NCBI RefSeq assembly: GCF_017316025.1 | Contig: NZ_JAFLVT010000004.1 | Span: forward strand, 118,145 to 182,144 | DNA length: 64,000 nucleotides | Source: Candidatus Enterococcus myersii | GTDB lineage: Bacteria > Bacillota > Bacilli > Lactobacillales > Enterococcaceae | Reading direction: 5' to 3' | Shown: positions 34,065-42,620 of the stretch, in pieces | Numbering within the stretch: the first letter of the stretch is position 1 | Layout: each line of letters opens with the position of its first letter | Notes under the pieces: model-generated | The model's input: the letters and a program-made list of their open reading frames with translations, nothing else | What the model was told of the DNA's origin: nothing | Databases searched by the model: none | Translations under genes and position numbers: made by a program

Positions 34065-34920
34065 AGCCTTGTAAAACTTCAAAATTGGCAGCTGCACCAA
34101 TTAAATTGGCATCATTTTTAAATTTGCAAGCAACAACTTCTGGCATGATACTTTCAACGCCTTCTGCTTTTAGTAAATCAAAAATACGCCCTTTAATATT
34201 TTCAATCACTTCTGATCTAACCGAGATACCGCCGCCAATGATAATAATTTCCGGATCAATAGAAACTTGCATGTCATATAAAGAAAGAGCCAATGCATCA
34301 TACATTTGGGCTAGATAGTTTTGCGCCATTTCATCCCCATTATCTGCTAATTCAAACAACATGCGACCATCTACTTGACGGCTTGTCGCTTCAGAAAATT
34401 CCCGCGCTTTGTTTACCGCCGTACCAATCGGACTTAAAATACTTTTACCAAAAGGTTTCATTAAGCCAAATTCGCCACCAAACAAATGACTGCCCTTATA
34501 AATTTTTCGATTAATAAAAATTGAACCACCAATCCCGGTTCCAATCACGACAAACACTGCATTTTGCGCCTTTGTCCCAGCACCTAATTCAATTTCACTA
34601 ATACCAGCACAATTGGCATCATTTTCAATTGTCACGGGCACACCAAACGCTGCTTCCAATTGATCAAAAATCGGTCGATTGTGTAAATATTCCACTGCGC
34701 TAATACCGTCAATTCGGCGTTTTGCTACATTCACAGCCCCTGGCGAACTAATTGCTACCCCGTCAATTGCCCCAATTGTTGCAATAACTTCTTTCATTTC
34801 TGCTACCATTTCAGAAAACGTAGCCGGCGTTTTAAAACTTCCTTGGTTGGATAACGCCTTTTCTTTCCACGTTCCATACTTCACAGCAGAACCACCAATA
34901 TCAAAAACTGCAAGTACCAT
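34063..34920 (-). CDS. ROK-family sugar kinase
   Basis: The 285-residue ROK protein has the ATP phosphate loop (VFDIGGSAVKYG), the ROK sugar-binding ENDANCAG with catalytic Asp, GTGIGGSIFINRKIYKGSHLFGGEFG, and EIIIIGGGIS near the C terminus. It lacks an N-terminal HTH, so it is a kinase rather than a NagC-type repressor. It also lacks the usual ROK zinc cysteine cluster, as beta-glucoside kinases do. It should phosphorylate a hexose released from imported glycans (mannose, GlcNAc or glucose); the substrate is not decided. The ribosome site (AGGAGGGAAGG) lies directly at the end of the structured repeat array. Confidence 0.88.
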   Translation of the reverse strand: MVLAVFDIGGSAVKYGTWKEKALSNQGSFKTPATFSEMVAEMKEVIATIGAIDGVAISSPGAVNVAKRRIDGISAVEYLHNRPIFDQLEAAFGVPVTIENDANCAGISEIELGAGTKAQNAVFVVIGTGIGGSIFINRKIYKGSHLFGGEFGLMKPFGKSILSPIGTAVNKAREFSEATSRQVDGRMLFELADNGDEMAQNYLAQMYDALALSLYDMQVSIDPEIIIIGGGISVRSEVIENIKGRIFDLLKAEGVESIMPEVVACKFKNDANLIGAAANFEVLQG

Positions 34921-34944
34921 AATAATATCCTTCCCTCCTATTTA

Positions 34945-35602
34945 AGATGTTTTAGCAGCTCGTTTAGAAAATGAGCAACAAGGAAAACAAACGTGAATGA
35001 TGCTTTTTGTCATTTGCGATTGTTTTCTTGTTGTTGATTTTTCTAGCTGCTAAAACTCGTTTTCATTAAGATGTTTAAAAAAACCGGTTTGCTAGCGAGC
35101 GGTAACGCAAAATAGATGCAATGATGCTCTTTATCATTGAAACTATTTTTCTTACTGCCGAGCTGGCAGGTTGTTTAAAACTCGTTTTGCTAGATGTTTT
35201 AAATGATTGGGCTGATAGTGAGCAATAAGATAATAGGCTGAGTGACGTATTTTGTCACTTAAGACACTTTTCTTATTGCCGAACTATCAAGTCATTTAAA
35301 ACTCGTTTTCATTAAGATGTTTAAAACAACCGGTTTGCTAGCGAGCGGTAAGGCAAAATAGATGCAATGATGTTCTTTATCATTGAAACTATTTTTCTTA
35401 CTGCCGAGCTGGCAGGTTGTTTAAAACTCGTTTCGATAGATGTTTAAAATGATTGGGCTGATAGTGAGCAATAAGATAAAGGAGGCTGAGTGACGCATTT
35501 TGTCACTTAAGACACTTTTCTTATTGCCGAACTATCAAATCATTTAAAACTCGTTTTTTAGATGTTTTAGCAGCTCGTTTAGAAAATGAGCAACAAGGCA
35601 AA
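34945..35602 (+). repeat. Tandem array 1 of ~123-bp structured hairpin repeats (units A-B-C-B-C plus truncated A)
   Basis: Units begin at AGATGTTT: 34945 (A), 35069 (B), 35192 (C), 35315 (B), 35438 (C) and 35560 (A, cut after 43 bp). Spacings are 124, 123, 123, 123 and 122. Each unit folds into one long hairpin. In A, GTTTTAGCAGCT pairs with AGCTGCTAAAAC and CAACAAG with CTTGTTG. In B, GCTAGC pairs with GCTGGC and CAATGAT with ATCATTG. In C, TGATAGT pairs with ACTATCA, CAATAAG with CTTATTG and AGTGAC with GTCACT. GAG on the 5' side and CCGA (TTGA in A) on the 3' side are kept, and each unit ends in ACTCGTTT. The array fills the gap between the GH1 stop and the ROK ribosome site. Confidence 0.95.
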
Positions 35603-35650
35603 AGCTCCGCTCCGCTTTGCTTCGCATACAGTTCAACTAAATAGATACCA

Positions 35651-37045
35651 TTAAGTTGAACTTGCATCTGTGTAACCATTATTTTGACTGACTTCTTTAA
35701 ACCACAGGCCGCTTTTTTTCAAGCTGCGTTTGTAGTGATCTTCTAAATCAACGCGGTAAAAACCGTAGCGGTTGCGATAGCCGTTTAGCCATGACCAGCA
35801 GTCGATAAATGTCCAGGTATGGTAGCCAAAGCAGTTGCTACCTGCTTCAATGCCTTTGTGCAAATAATTTAAATGTTCCACCATAAATTCAATGCGGTAG
35901 TCATCTTGGATCATGCCCTTTTCATCCATGAAACGTTCTTCGTCGGCGACACCCATTCCATTTTCAGAGACAAACCACGGCAAATTGTTGTATTCGTTTT
36001 TCATCATCATAGCCACGTCATACAAAGCTTCTGGGTAAATTTCCCAACCGCGATACGGATTAATTCGTTTTTCTGGCCAGTCGTAAGGTTCGTATAAATC
36101 TTCTGGCATTTTAGCTGGCACGGCAGGATTTTGCGGTGCTTTCACGCGATGAGGATGGTAATAATTCAGCCCGATAAAATCAACCGTATTTTGCAGCAGT
36201 TCTTTGTCATGTTCTTTGGTTTTTGGTGTCAATTGATTTTCAGCCAATAAATCAATCAGCTCTTGCGAAACTTTACCATGAACTGCTGGATCTAAGAAAC
36301 TTTTCGTGTTTAATAAATCAGAAGCCACACCTGCTTTTTGATCTGCATAATCTGTGCTGCGGGTATAAGTTGGCGTAATGTTTAAAATAATTCCAATTTT
36401 TCCGGTTGGCAAAACTGCTCGAAATTCTTTTACTGCGGCCGCGTGAGCCAAAAGCGTATGATACCCGACTTGAACAGCTTTTTTGAAATCAACGATTGCC
36501 GGATAGTGGTAGCCGTATAAATACCCCATCTCCACATGGACGATCGGTTCGTTGAAGGTTGTCCAATCTGTCACCAAATCACCAAATAATTCAAAGGCAG
36601 TTTTAGCATAAAAGGCAAAAGCAGCCACAGATTCGCGCGCTTCCCAGCCCCCTTTTTCCATTAACCACATTGGCATATCAAAGTGGAACAAATTGATAAT
36701 GGGTGCCACCCCATTTTCTTTGATTTTTTTGAAATAGTCCCGGTAAAATGCAACTGCTTCTTCGTTCACAGTTTTCCCATCAGGCAATAAGCGGGCCCAA
36801 GCGATCGATGTCCGGTAAGAATTCAATCCGATTTCTTGCATCCGTTTACAATCTTCAGCATACATTTCATATAGATTAGAAGTATTTTTTGGGCCTTGGG
36901 CATCATTAAATTTTTCTGGTGAAGTTTCATACCAATAATCCCACGTTGTTTTTGATTTTCCATTTTCTAAACTATGGCCTTCTGTCTGGGGTGCACTAGT
37001 CGCTGCCCCCCATAAGAAACCTTTTGGAAATTGTTTTGTTGTCAT
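35651..37045 (-). CDS. GH1 family beta-glycosidase
   Basis: The 464-residue GH1 barrel starts FPKGFLWGAATSAPQTEG. It has the acid/base block TDWTTFNEPIVH, the nucleophile block WFVSENGMGVADE and the C-terminal RYGFYRVD..YKRSLKKSG region. The position that holds Glu in ordinary beta-glucosidases (W-E-W) is W-S-W here, which hints at phospho-sugars. The surrounding genes encode an ABC importer rather than a PTS, so unphosphorylated substrate is also possible. The start at 37045 follows AAGGGGGAAAAG. An inverted repeat (GTTCAACT/AGTTGAAC) spans the stop. It could process the beta-linked core left after alpha-mannosidase trimming (inference). Confidence 0.85.
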   Translation of the reverse strand: MTTKQFPKGFLWGAATSAPQTEGHSLENGKSKTTWDYWYETSPEKFNDAQGPKNTSNLYEMYAEDCKRMQEIGLNSYRTSIAWARLLPDGKTVNEEAVAFYRDYFKKIKENGVAPIINLFHFDMPMWLMEKGGWEARESVAAFAFYAKTAFELFGDLVTDWTTFNEPIVHVEMGYLYGYHYPAIVDFKKAVQVGYHTLLAHAAAVKEFRAVLPTGKIGIILNITPTYTRSTDYADQKAGVASDLLNTKSFLDPAVHGKVSQELIDLLAENQLTPKTKEHDKELLQNTVDFIGLNYYHPHRVKAPQNPAVPAKMPEDLYEPYDWPEKRINPYRGWEIYPEALYDVAMMMKNEYNNLPWFVSENGMGVADEERFMDEKGMIQDDYRIEFMVEHLNYLHKGIEAGSNCFGYHTWTFIDCWSWLNGYRNRYGFYRVDLEDHYKRSLKKSGLWFKEVSQNNGYTDASST

Positions 37046-37117
37046 ATTCTTTTCCCCCTTATTTTGCTTGGTGCAAGCAGCAAATGAAACAATTTCTTTC
37101 ATCTGCCGCGACTTTAC

Positions 37118-38602
37118 TTAACTTTGTAAATCAGAATAATCACCGTGATAGGCTTCTCGAAATTCTTTTGGTGTAATCCCATTTAACTTTTTAAACATTT
37201 TTGAAAAATAGTTGGTATTGTTATAGCCAATCTCATCGGCGATCTCATTAATATTTAGATTACTATGCAGCAGTAATTGTTGCGCGCGTTTAATGCGAAT
37301 TTGATTTAAGTATTGGGAAAAACTATTGTGCATTTCTTTTTTAAATACTTGACCGAGATACACTGCGTTTAAATGCAGTTCGTCGGCGACTAATTTTAAA
37401 GTTAAATCTTGCCGATAATTATTTTGTACGATCTCAATTACTCTTTGTGTCATTTCGGAAAATTGTTTTTCCAGCGGTTGGCGATCTGCCATTTGTAAAA
37501 CATCTTCTAACAACGCTTTAAGCTGGTAGACGGTATGGCTATGACGGATTTTTTCAATTGTGGCTTCATAAATATCTTTGGTTGCGGTTGGATATTGCCG
37601 GGAAATATCGGTAAAGAGTAAAAAAGCAATGTAACGCGCGTTTTCTGGCTGCAATTGGCGTGCCACTGCATCGTCAAAAATAGCATCCAATTCCTGTTGA
37701 ATGGTTTTTTGATCGCCAATCATTAATGATTTATTGAAAGCTAAAAAGGAAAATTCCCCTTCCCCTAATTCATCTGCCAAATCCACCGGCGATGTGGGCA
37801 ACAAATCCGGATAAAAATTATTTAACTCTTCCATCTGCAAGACTTTTTCATAGCTTTCGTATAAATTTTCCCATTCTTTGATGGTTTCGCCAACAAATAT
37901 TTTCAATAAGCCGGGATACTGTCTTTTTAAATAGGCCAAAAAAGGCAATACTTTCTCAGATGACCCGGTGAAAATCAACGTAATCTGCTGATGTTGTTGC
38001 GGGCCGCCAGCAATCAACAAGGGCTGTCCACTTTTTTTGGCTTCTTTTGCAATTTCTAACAAAATAGCGGAATCACTTAAAATTTTGATCACGGTAAACG
38101 GACCAGCTGGATTTGTCTGAAAGTGGTCCATTAATTCAAAAAAGTCCGATTCATTTAACTCATCGTTTAACCAGCGGCTCAAGCTATTTTCCAACACCAG
38201 CTGCTCTTGTTCTTGGCGATGTGCGGCTTCATCTAATTCTTCTTTGATTTTTTTGACTATGGCTAATAGTTCCTCTTGGTCCACCGGCTTTACCAAATAA
38301 TCTTTGACCCCCAGCCGAATTCCTTCTTTAACATATTCAAATTCTTGATAACCTGATAAAAAAATTGCTGCAAACTTATCCCCACGTTTATAAGCAGTAT
38401 CAATCATCGCAATACCGGTCATTTCCGGCATGGTAATGTCGCTTATGACCAAATCTACCGACTCATTTTTCAAATAAGCCAGTGCCTCTAAGCCGGTCCG
38501 GGCAGTTTTCACAACTTCAAAACCCAAATCACCCCAAGGCAAAATTTGTTTTAAGCCTTCTAAAATCATATATTCATCATCAACTAACATTACTTTATAC
38601 AA
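37118..38602 (-). CDS. yesN: YesN-type response regulator with AraC DNA-binding domain
   Basis: The 494-residue protein has an N-terminal receiver domain (VMLVDDEYMILEGL; phospho-Asp in LVISDITMPEMTG; DYLVKPVD). A variable middle region follows, then a C-terminal AraC/XylS double HTH (LKLVADELHLNAVYLGQVFKKEM, INEIADEIGYNNTNYFSKMFKKLNGITPKEFR). The start is TTG, eight bases after GGAGG, and overlaps the end of the kinase gene by 8 bp. Partner of the YesM-like kinase; systems of this type usually control the neighbouring ABC oligosaccharide importer. Confidence 0.9.
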   Translation of the reverse strand: MYKVMLVDDEYMILEGLKQILPWGDLGFEVVKTARTGLEALAYLKNESVDLVISDITMPEMTGIAMIDTAYKRGDKFAAIFLSGYQEFEYVKEGIRLGVKDYLVKPVDQEELLAIVKKIKEELDEAAHRQEQEQLVLENSLSRWLNDELNESDFFELMDHFQTNPAGPFTVIKILSDSAILLEIAKEAKKSGQPLLIAGGPQQHQQITLIFTGSSEKVLPFLAYLKRQYPGLLKIFVGETIKEWENLYESYEKVLQMEELNNFYPDLLPTSPVDLADELGEGEFSFLAFNKSLMIGDQKTIQQELDAIFDDAVARQLQPENARYIAFLLFTDISRQYPTATKDIYEATIEKIRHSHTVYQLKALLEDVLQMADRQPLEKQFSEMTQRVIEIVQNNYRQDLTLKLVADELHLNAVYLGQVFKKEMHNSFSQYLNQIRIKRAQQLLLHSNLNINEIADEIGYNNTNYFSKMFKKLNGITPKEFREAYHGDYSDLQS

Positions 38603-40322
38603 AATTATGCCCTCCTTTGATTTTAATCGTCAGAGTGGTGCCTTTACCCAATTGGGAAGCTACTGTCATACTAAAGCCTACGCCAAACGTATTTTGCAGG
38701 CGCGCATAGACATTATGCAGGCCAATTGAGTTTTGCGCTTCATTTTCTGTTTGTTTCAACTTGTCCCTAACTTCTGATAAGCGCTCTGGGGTCATCCCTT
38801 TGCCATTATCAATAACAGAAATCACGATAGCATCCGCGTCAAAATTGGCCTTCACGCTAATCGCGTTGTCATTTCTCGTATAATCAATTCCGTGAACAAA
38901 ATAATTTTCAATTAGCGGCTGAATTGTGAATTTGGGAATAATCAAATTTTCCAATTCCGGCGCAATAACAAAATTATAGGCCACGCGATCTGGGTAACGC
39001 ATTTGGTACAAATAAACATATTTCTCACAAAAAGAAAGTTCTTTTTTTAGCGTCGTTGTTTTTTCTTGGGTCGTGTTATTGCGCAAAAGTGCAGAAAAAG
39101 CATAGACGACATCCGCCAATTCCTTTTGCTGCTTACTTAAAGCGTACATGCGAATATATTCCAGCGTATTGTACAAAAAGTGAGGATTAATTTGTGACTG
39201 TAAGGCCTGCATATGGGCATCTCTTTGCTTGATTTCCAGCTCGTAATTATCGCGGATATATTGATCCAGACTTGCGATCATAAAGTTGATGGCTTCAGAT
39301 AAGTCGTACAATTCATCTTGGACTTTATTGACGTCAATGCGCTCTTGCAAGTTTCCTTCTGCTACGCTATGGGTGATACCCACAATGGTTTCAATTTGTT
39401 GAAAATAACGTTTAAAGGTTCGATTCAAGGTGATTAACAAAATTGCCGCCAACCCACTGCCTACCAAAATAGCAATTGCAAAGGTTCGGAGATTTTTTTG
39501 CCACAAAACCTGTTTGCTGGCTAATAAAACATACGAAAGATCCCGACTCGTTTTCTTTTGTAGAACATAGTATTTATCTGTGATCTTTTTAGGCAAAGGT
39601 TGTTTATTTTCAATAGCATATACCAACTTTTGATACGCTTTATTGCTAAGCTGGTTGTGGGTCGTAAACATCGGATTATTCGCATTATCAAAGATATAGG
39701 CATCCATGCCATCTTCCACCATCGAATTTTCCAACATTCCCAGCACTGCTGCCCGAGAAAAGACCGCTGAAATCTCGCCAACCATTTGAGAACCATATTG
39801 ATCTACAATCGGACGCGTAATCACAAAACCGCTTTTTGCAGGCATCTTGCCCTGTAGCTTGCGACCATTATGATTGTAACTATCCGCCATTAAATAGTCT
39901 TTTGAACCATCTAAGGTGACATAAAGTTGGTCCAAGTCGTTAAAGGCATTAAAAAAACCATTGATGGTCTCTGAAATACGCGTATCCCGCTGATACGCTT
40001 GCCAGGAATCTTGCGTGTATTCAAAATAATCTGCCGCAGATAAATTCAAATACTGCCGCACATTATCAATGGCCGCATTGGAACCAGCTAATTCCATATA
40101 GATAAAACTCAGCGTATCATTGTTGTCTTCCACTGAATTCATAATTCGATTTTCCAATCCCGCTAAATCACTCGTCATTTTGCGGTAATTGCTATCGGCC
40201 GTATAAACGCACAAAGCAGCCACCGTCAGCAGGATAACTCCCACCAACAGAAGGCTGTAAATTTGCATCAAGCGATTCATTAAATAGTTTCTTTTGTAAA
40301 AGCGTGCTAAAAATTTAGCCAT
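38595..40322 (-). CDS. yesM: YesM-type sensor histidine kinase
   Basis: The kinase of about 575 residues has one membrane segment near the N terminus (IYSLLLVGVILLTVAALCV), an extracellular sensor region and a second membrane segment (LRTFAIAILVGSGLAAILLI). A HAMP domain, the His_kinase block with phospho-His (LQSQINPHFLYNTLEYIRM) and a HATPase_c domain (VIDNGKGM, GIGLHN-like SIGLHNVYARL) follow. It belongs to the LytS/YesM class. A longer frame from 40388 would overlap the YesL-like gene by 74 bp; the ATG at 40322 overlaps by 8 bp and is preferred. Confidence 0.9.
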   Translation of the reverse strand: MAKFLARFYKRNYLMNRLMQIYSLLLVGVILLTVAALCVYTADSNYRKMTSDLAGLENRIMNSVEDNNDTLSFIYMELAGSNAAIDNVRQYLNLSAADYFEYTQDSWQAYQRDTRISETINGFFNAFNDLDQLYVTLDGSKDYLMADSYNHNGRKLQGKMPAKSGFVITRPIVDQYGSQMVGEISAVFSRAAVLGMLENSMVEDGMDAYIFDNANNPMFTTHNQLSNKAYQKLVYAIENKQPLPKKITDKYYVLQKKTSRDLSYVLLASKQVLWQKNLRTFAIAILVGSGLAAILLITLNRTFKRYFQQIETIVGITHSVAEGNLQERIDVNKVQDELYDLSEAINFMIASLDQYIRDNYELEIKQRDAHMQALQSQINPHFLYNTLEYIRMYALSKQQKELADVVYAFSALLRNNTTQEKTTTLKKELSFCEKYVYLYQMRYPDRVAYNFVIAPELENLIIPKFTIQPLIENYFVHGIDYTRNDNAISVKANFDADAIVISVIDNGKGMTPERLSEVRDKLKQTENEAQNSIGLHNVYARLQNTFGVGFSMTVASQLGKGTTLTIKIKGGHNFV

Positions 40323-40929
40323 GTCTCGCCAGCTTTCCTGCCACCATAAAGCGATTATCCTTGGTAGCAAAACCGCTCCAGACGGCAATTAACGAAAACG
40401 TAGCAAAAAGGAATAACCCTTTGAAAAACCAGGTCAAAACAAAGATCGAAACTAAGCCAAAGAGTACTTTCAAAAAAGCGCCAAAGTTTAAAAAGACACT
40501 GATAAAGGCTAATTTAAACAAATTGAAATGGGAAATCTCATACTTGGTTTCATATTGGGTCACATAAAGGTATAACACGGCAATTAACAACAACACAAAG
40601 GCTAAGATAAAATCAATAACCAGCCATAACAAGCCTTGAATTTGCGCTGACAAATACAAATTGTACCCTAAGAAAAAGCTGATGCCTGCAAAAATCAAAA
40701 AATGAACATTACTGCGTTTAAAATTGGCTTTCCAATGGGTCATAAAGCGTTTGAAGGTGACTTGTTGATAATCAATACCGTGTTCCATCAATAAATCCGT
40801 CATGGTTTGAAAAGCTGGGCCTGCACCAAAAATCACGCCTCCCATCAAGGTAAACAACACAAAATATAAGTTTAATTTAATAATCATCCAGACTACATAA
40901 AATAGTCGCTGAATCCCACTACTTACCAT
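40315..40929 (-). CDS. yesL: YesL-like DUF624 membrane protein
   Basis: The 204-residue protein has about five membrane segments and the DUF624 layout (MGGVIFGAGPAFQTMTDLLM; FKRFMTHWKANFKRSN). Genes of this family sit next to YesMN two-component systems and ABC sugar importers in Firmicutes; the molecular role is not established. AAGGAG precedes the ATG, and the gene is coupled by overlap to the kinase gene. Confidence 0.82.
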   Translation of the reverse strand: MVSSGIQRLFYVVWMIIKLNLYFVLFTLMGGVIFGAGPAFQTMTDLLMEHGIDYQQVTFKRFMTHWKANFKRSNVHFLIFAGISFFLGYNLYLSAQIQGLLWLVIDFILAFVLLLIAVLYLYVTQYETKYEISHFNLFKLAFISVFLNFGAFLKVLFGLVSIFVLTWFFKGLFLFATFSLIAVWSGFATKDNRFMVAGKLARHG

Positions 40930-41065
40930 CTAAAAAACTCCTTTATAAAATACTGTAAAAAATCTTTCGAGTTAAAAGTTCAGTTACTTTGATACTTACA
41001 GCTGAAAAAACAATTCCTTCTTCTCTCAGCTTTAACCACCAAATTTTACCACATTTCCCTTAAGA

Positions 41066-41100
41066 GAAAAGCCAGTGGTAGCAAATAATTACCACCACTG
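41066..41100 (-). terminator. Terminator or attenuator after the solute-binding protein gene
   Basis: CAGTGGT (41073-41079) pairs with ACCACTG (41094-41100). The minus strand continues GCTTTTC. Partial stopping here would keep the binding protein more abundant than the regulators downstream. Confidence 0.6.
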
Positions 41101-41132
41101 ACGATTTCTAAAGGAGAATACGTTTCAATTAA

Positions 41133-42602
41133 TTATTTATTGTCTTTGACAAATTGATCCAATTGTTTTTGCATATCTTTTTGGGCATCGTCCCAACCAG
41201 CTTTTTTAAGTTCTGAAACTAATTCTGGAACTGTTTTTTCAGGATCGATTGAACCAGTATTTAAGTTGGCTTTGTAACGATTCATTACATTCATGATGCT
41301 AGATAATTGTGTTTTGAAATTATCTGTTTTGGCATTGAAACCTAAAATTGGAGAAGTTTGTGCTTTTTCAATGCTTTCATCTCTTTGTTTGATTTGATCG
41401 TCAGTAATTGTATCTTGGGTGTATAAGATCATGTTGTTACCAGTGTTCCAAGCCGCCATGTGTTCATTTGGTTTGTAACCATCTAGTAATTTCAATTTAT
41501 CGTCGCCAACTTTTTCCCAAGCTTTGCCTTCAACACCATAAACTAAACCATTTAATAATTCAGGATCCGTGTTTAATAAGTTCAAGAATTCAACAGCTTT
41601 TTCTTTGTTTTTTGAAGTATTTGAAACAACAAAGTTTGCCATTTGTGCTTGGCTAGTTGTTTTCAATTGGCTTGTTAACGGACGAGAAGTTAAATCTTGT
41701 TGGGCTGCATTACGTAAAATTGTATCGCCGTAATCCATTGGTCCTTGTGTTTCTTCACGCATGAACCAAGTGTTTCCTTCTAATGGGAAACCAGTTGTGT
41801 TGGTTGCAGCATCCGTTGGAATCAAACCTTCTTTGTACCATTCATGCAATGTTTTTAAGTTGTTTTGGAATTCTTTATCTTCGTATTGGTTGATGATTTT
41901 TGGTGCGCCATCTGTATCTAAACGAACTGCAAAAGGATAATCTTTTCCTAATGGGAAGTCTAGATTAGAAGAAGCATTAAAACTTTGACCAATTGCAAAA
42001 GCAGCAATATTTGGTTCTTTTTCATGGAATTGTTTTAAAACTTCGGTCGCTGATTGATAAGAACCGTCAACTTTTGAAATATCCAAGTTGTATTTTTTCA
42101 CGTATTGATCGTTGAAAGTTAATACTTGTTGTGCCCAAGCATTCCCGTAAACTGGGATAGCGTATAATTTACCATCAACTTCATTTCCCTTTTTGTACAT
42201 TTCAGGTAGTTGATCCATGTAATCTTTGGCATATTTTTGTGATAATTCAGTCAAGTCAGCAAAAGCACCTTTTTGTGCGTTTGCCACATATTGGTAAGCA
42301 AAGGCAATATCATAGCTTTCACCAGAGTTGATGATGGTTGGCATTTTCTTATCCCAGTCACCCCAACCGATATATTGTAAATCAATGGTTACACCAATTT
42401 TTTCTTTAATGCGTTTGTTGGCGATTTTCATTAATTCATCGTAATTTTCAGGTTTGTCCCCTACTTGATACATTAATAATGTTTTTGAGTCGCCGCTTGC
42501 TTCTGAGTCTTTTGAAGCTTCTTTTTGGTTGCCACAAGCTGCTAACCCTGCTGTCATTAATGCCAATGCACTAACACCTAGCACTTTTTTCCACGTTTTC
42601 AT
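41133..42602 (-). CDS. ABC transporter extracellular sugar-binding lipoprotein (LplA/NgtS-like)
   Basis: The 489-residue protein has a lipoprotein signal peptide with lipobox LAAC (Cys about residue 23). A solute-binding family 1 body follows (YQVGDKPENYDELMKIANKRI, GESYDIAFAYQY, KLYAIPVYGNAW). It should capture oligosaccharide outside the membrane for the two permeases encoded just upstream. AGGAGAAG precedes the ATG. The large size and the LplB/YtcP-type partners fit binding proteins for complex glycans. No ATPase gene is in the operon, so a shared MsmK-type ATPase elsewhere is likely. Confidence 0.9.
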   Translation of the reverse strand: MKTWKKVLGVSALALMTAGLAACGNQKEASKDSEASGDSKTLLMYQVGDKPENYDELMKIANKRIKEKIGVTIDLQYIGWGDWDKKMPTIINSGESYDIAFAYQYVANAQKGAFADLTELSQKYAKDYMDQLPEMYKKGNEVDGKLYAIPVYGNAWAQQVLTFNDQYVKKYNLDISKVDGSYQSATEVLKQFHEKEPNIAAFAIGQSFNASSNLDFPLGKDYPFAVRLDTDGAPKIINQYEDKEFQNNLKTLHEWYKEGLIPTDAATNTTGFPLEGNTWFMREETQGPMDYGDTILRNAAQQDLTSRPLTSQLKTTSQAQMANFVVSNTSKNKEKAVEFLNLLNTDPELLNGLVYGVEGKAWEKVGDDKLKLLDGYKPNEHMAAWNTGNNMILYTQDTITDDQIKQRDESIEKAQTSPILGFNAKTDNFKTQLSSIMNVMNRYKANLNTGSIDPEKTVPELVSELKKAGWDDAQKDMQKQLDQFVKDNK

Positions 42603-42620
42603 TACTTCTCCTCCACTCTT

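Noticed and set aside
34945..35602. CRISPR-like array
   Set aside because: The units are ~123 bp, self-complementary over their whole length and of three related types. There are no short constant repeats with unique spacers and no cas genes.
35630..35662. GTTCAACT/AGTTGAAC inverted repeat as a GH1 terminator
   Set aside because: It spans the GH1 stop codon and no T run follows on the minus strand; it is noted with the gene but not called as a terminator.
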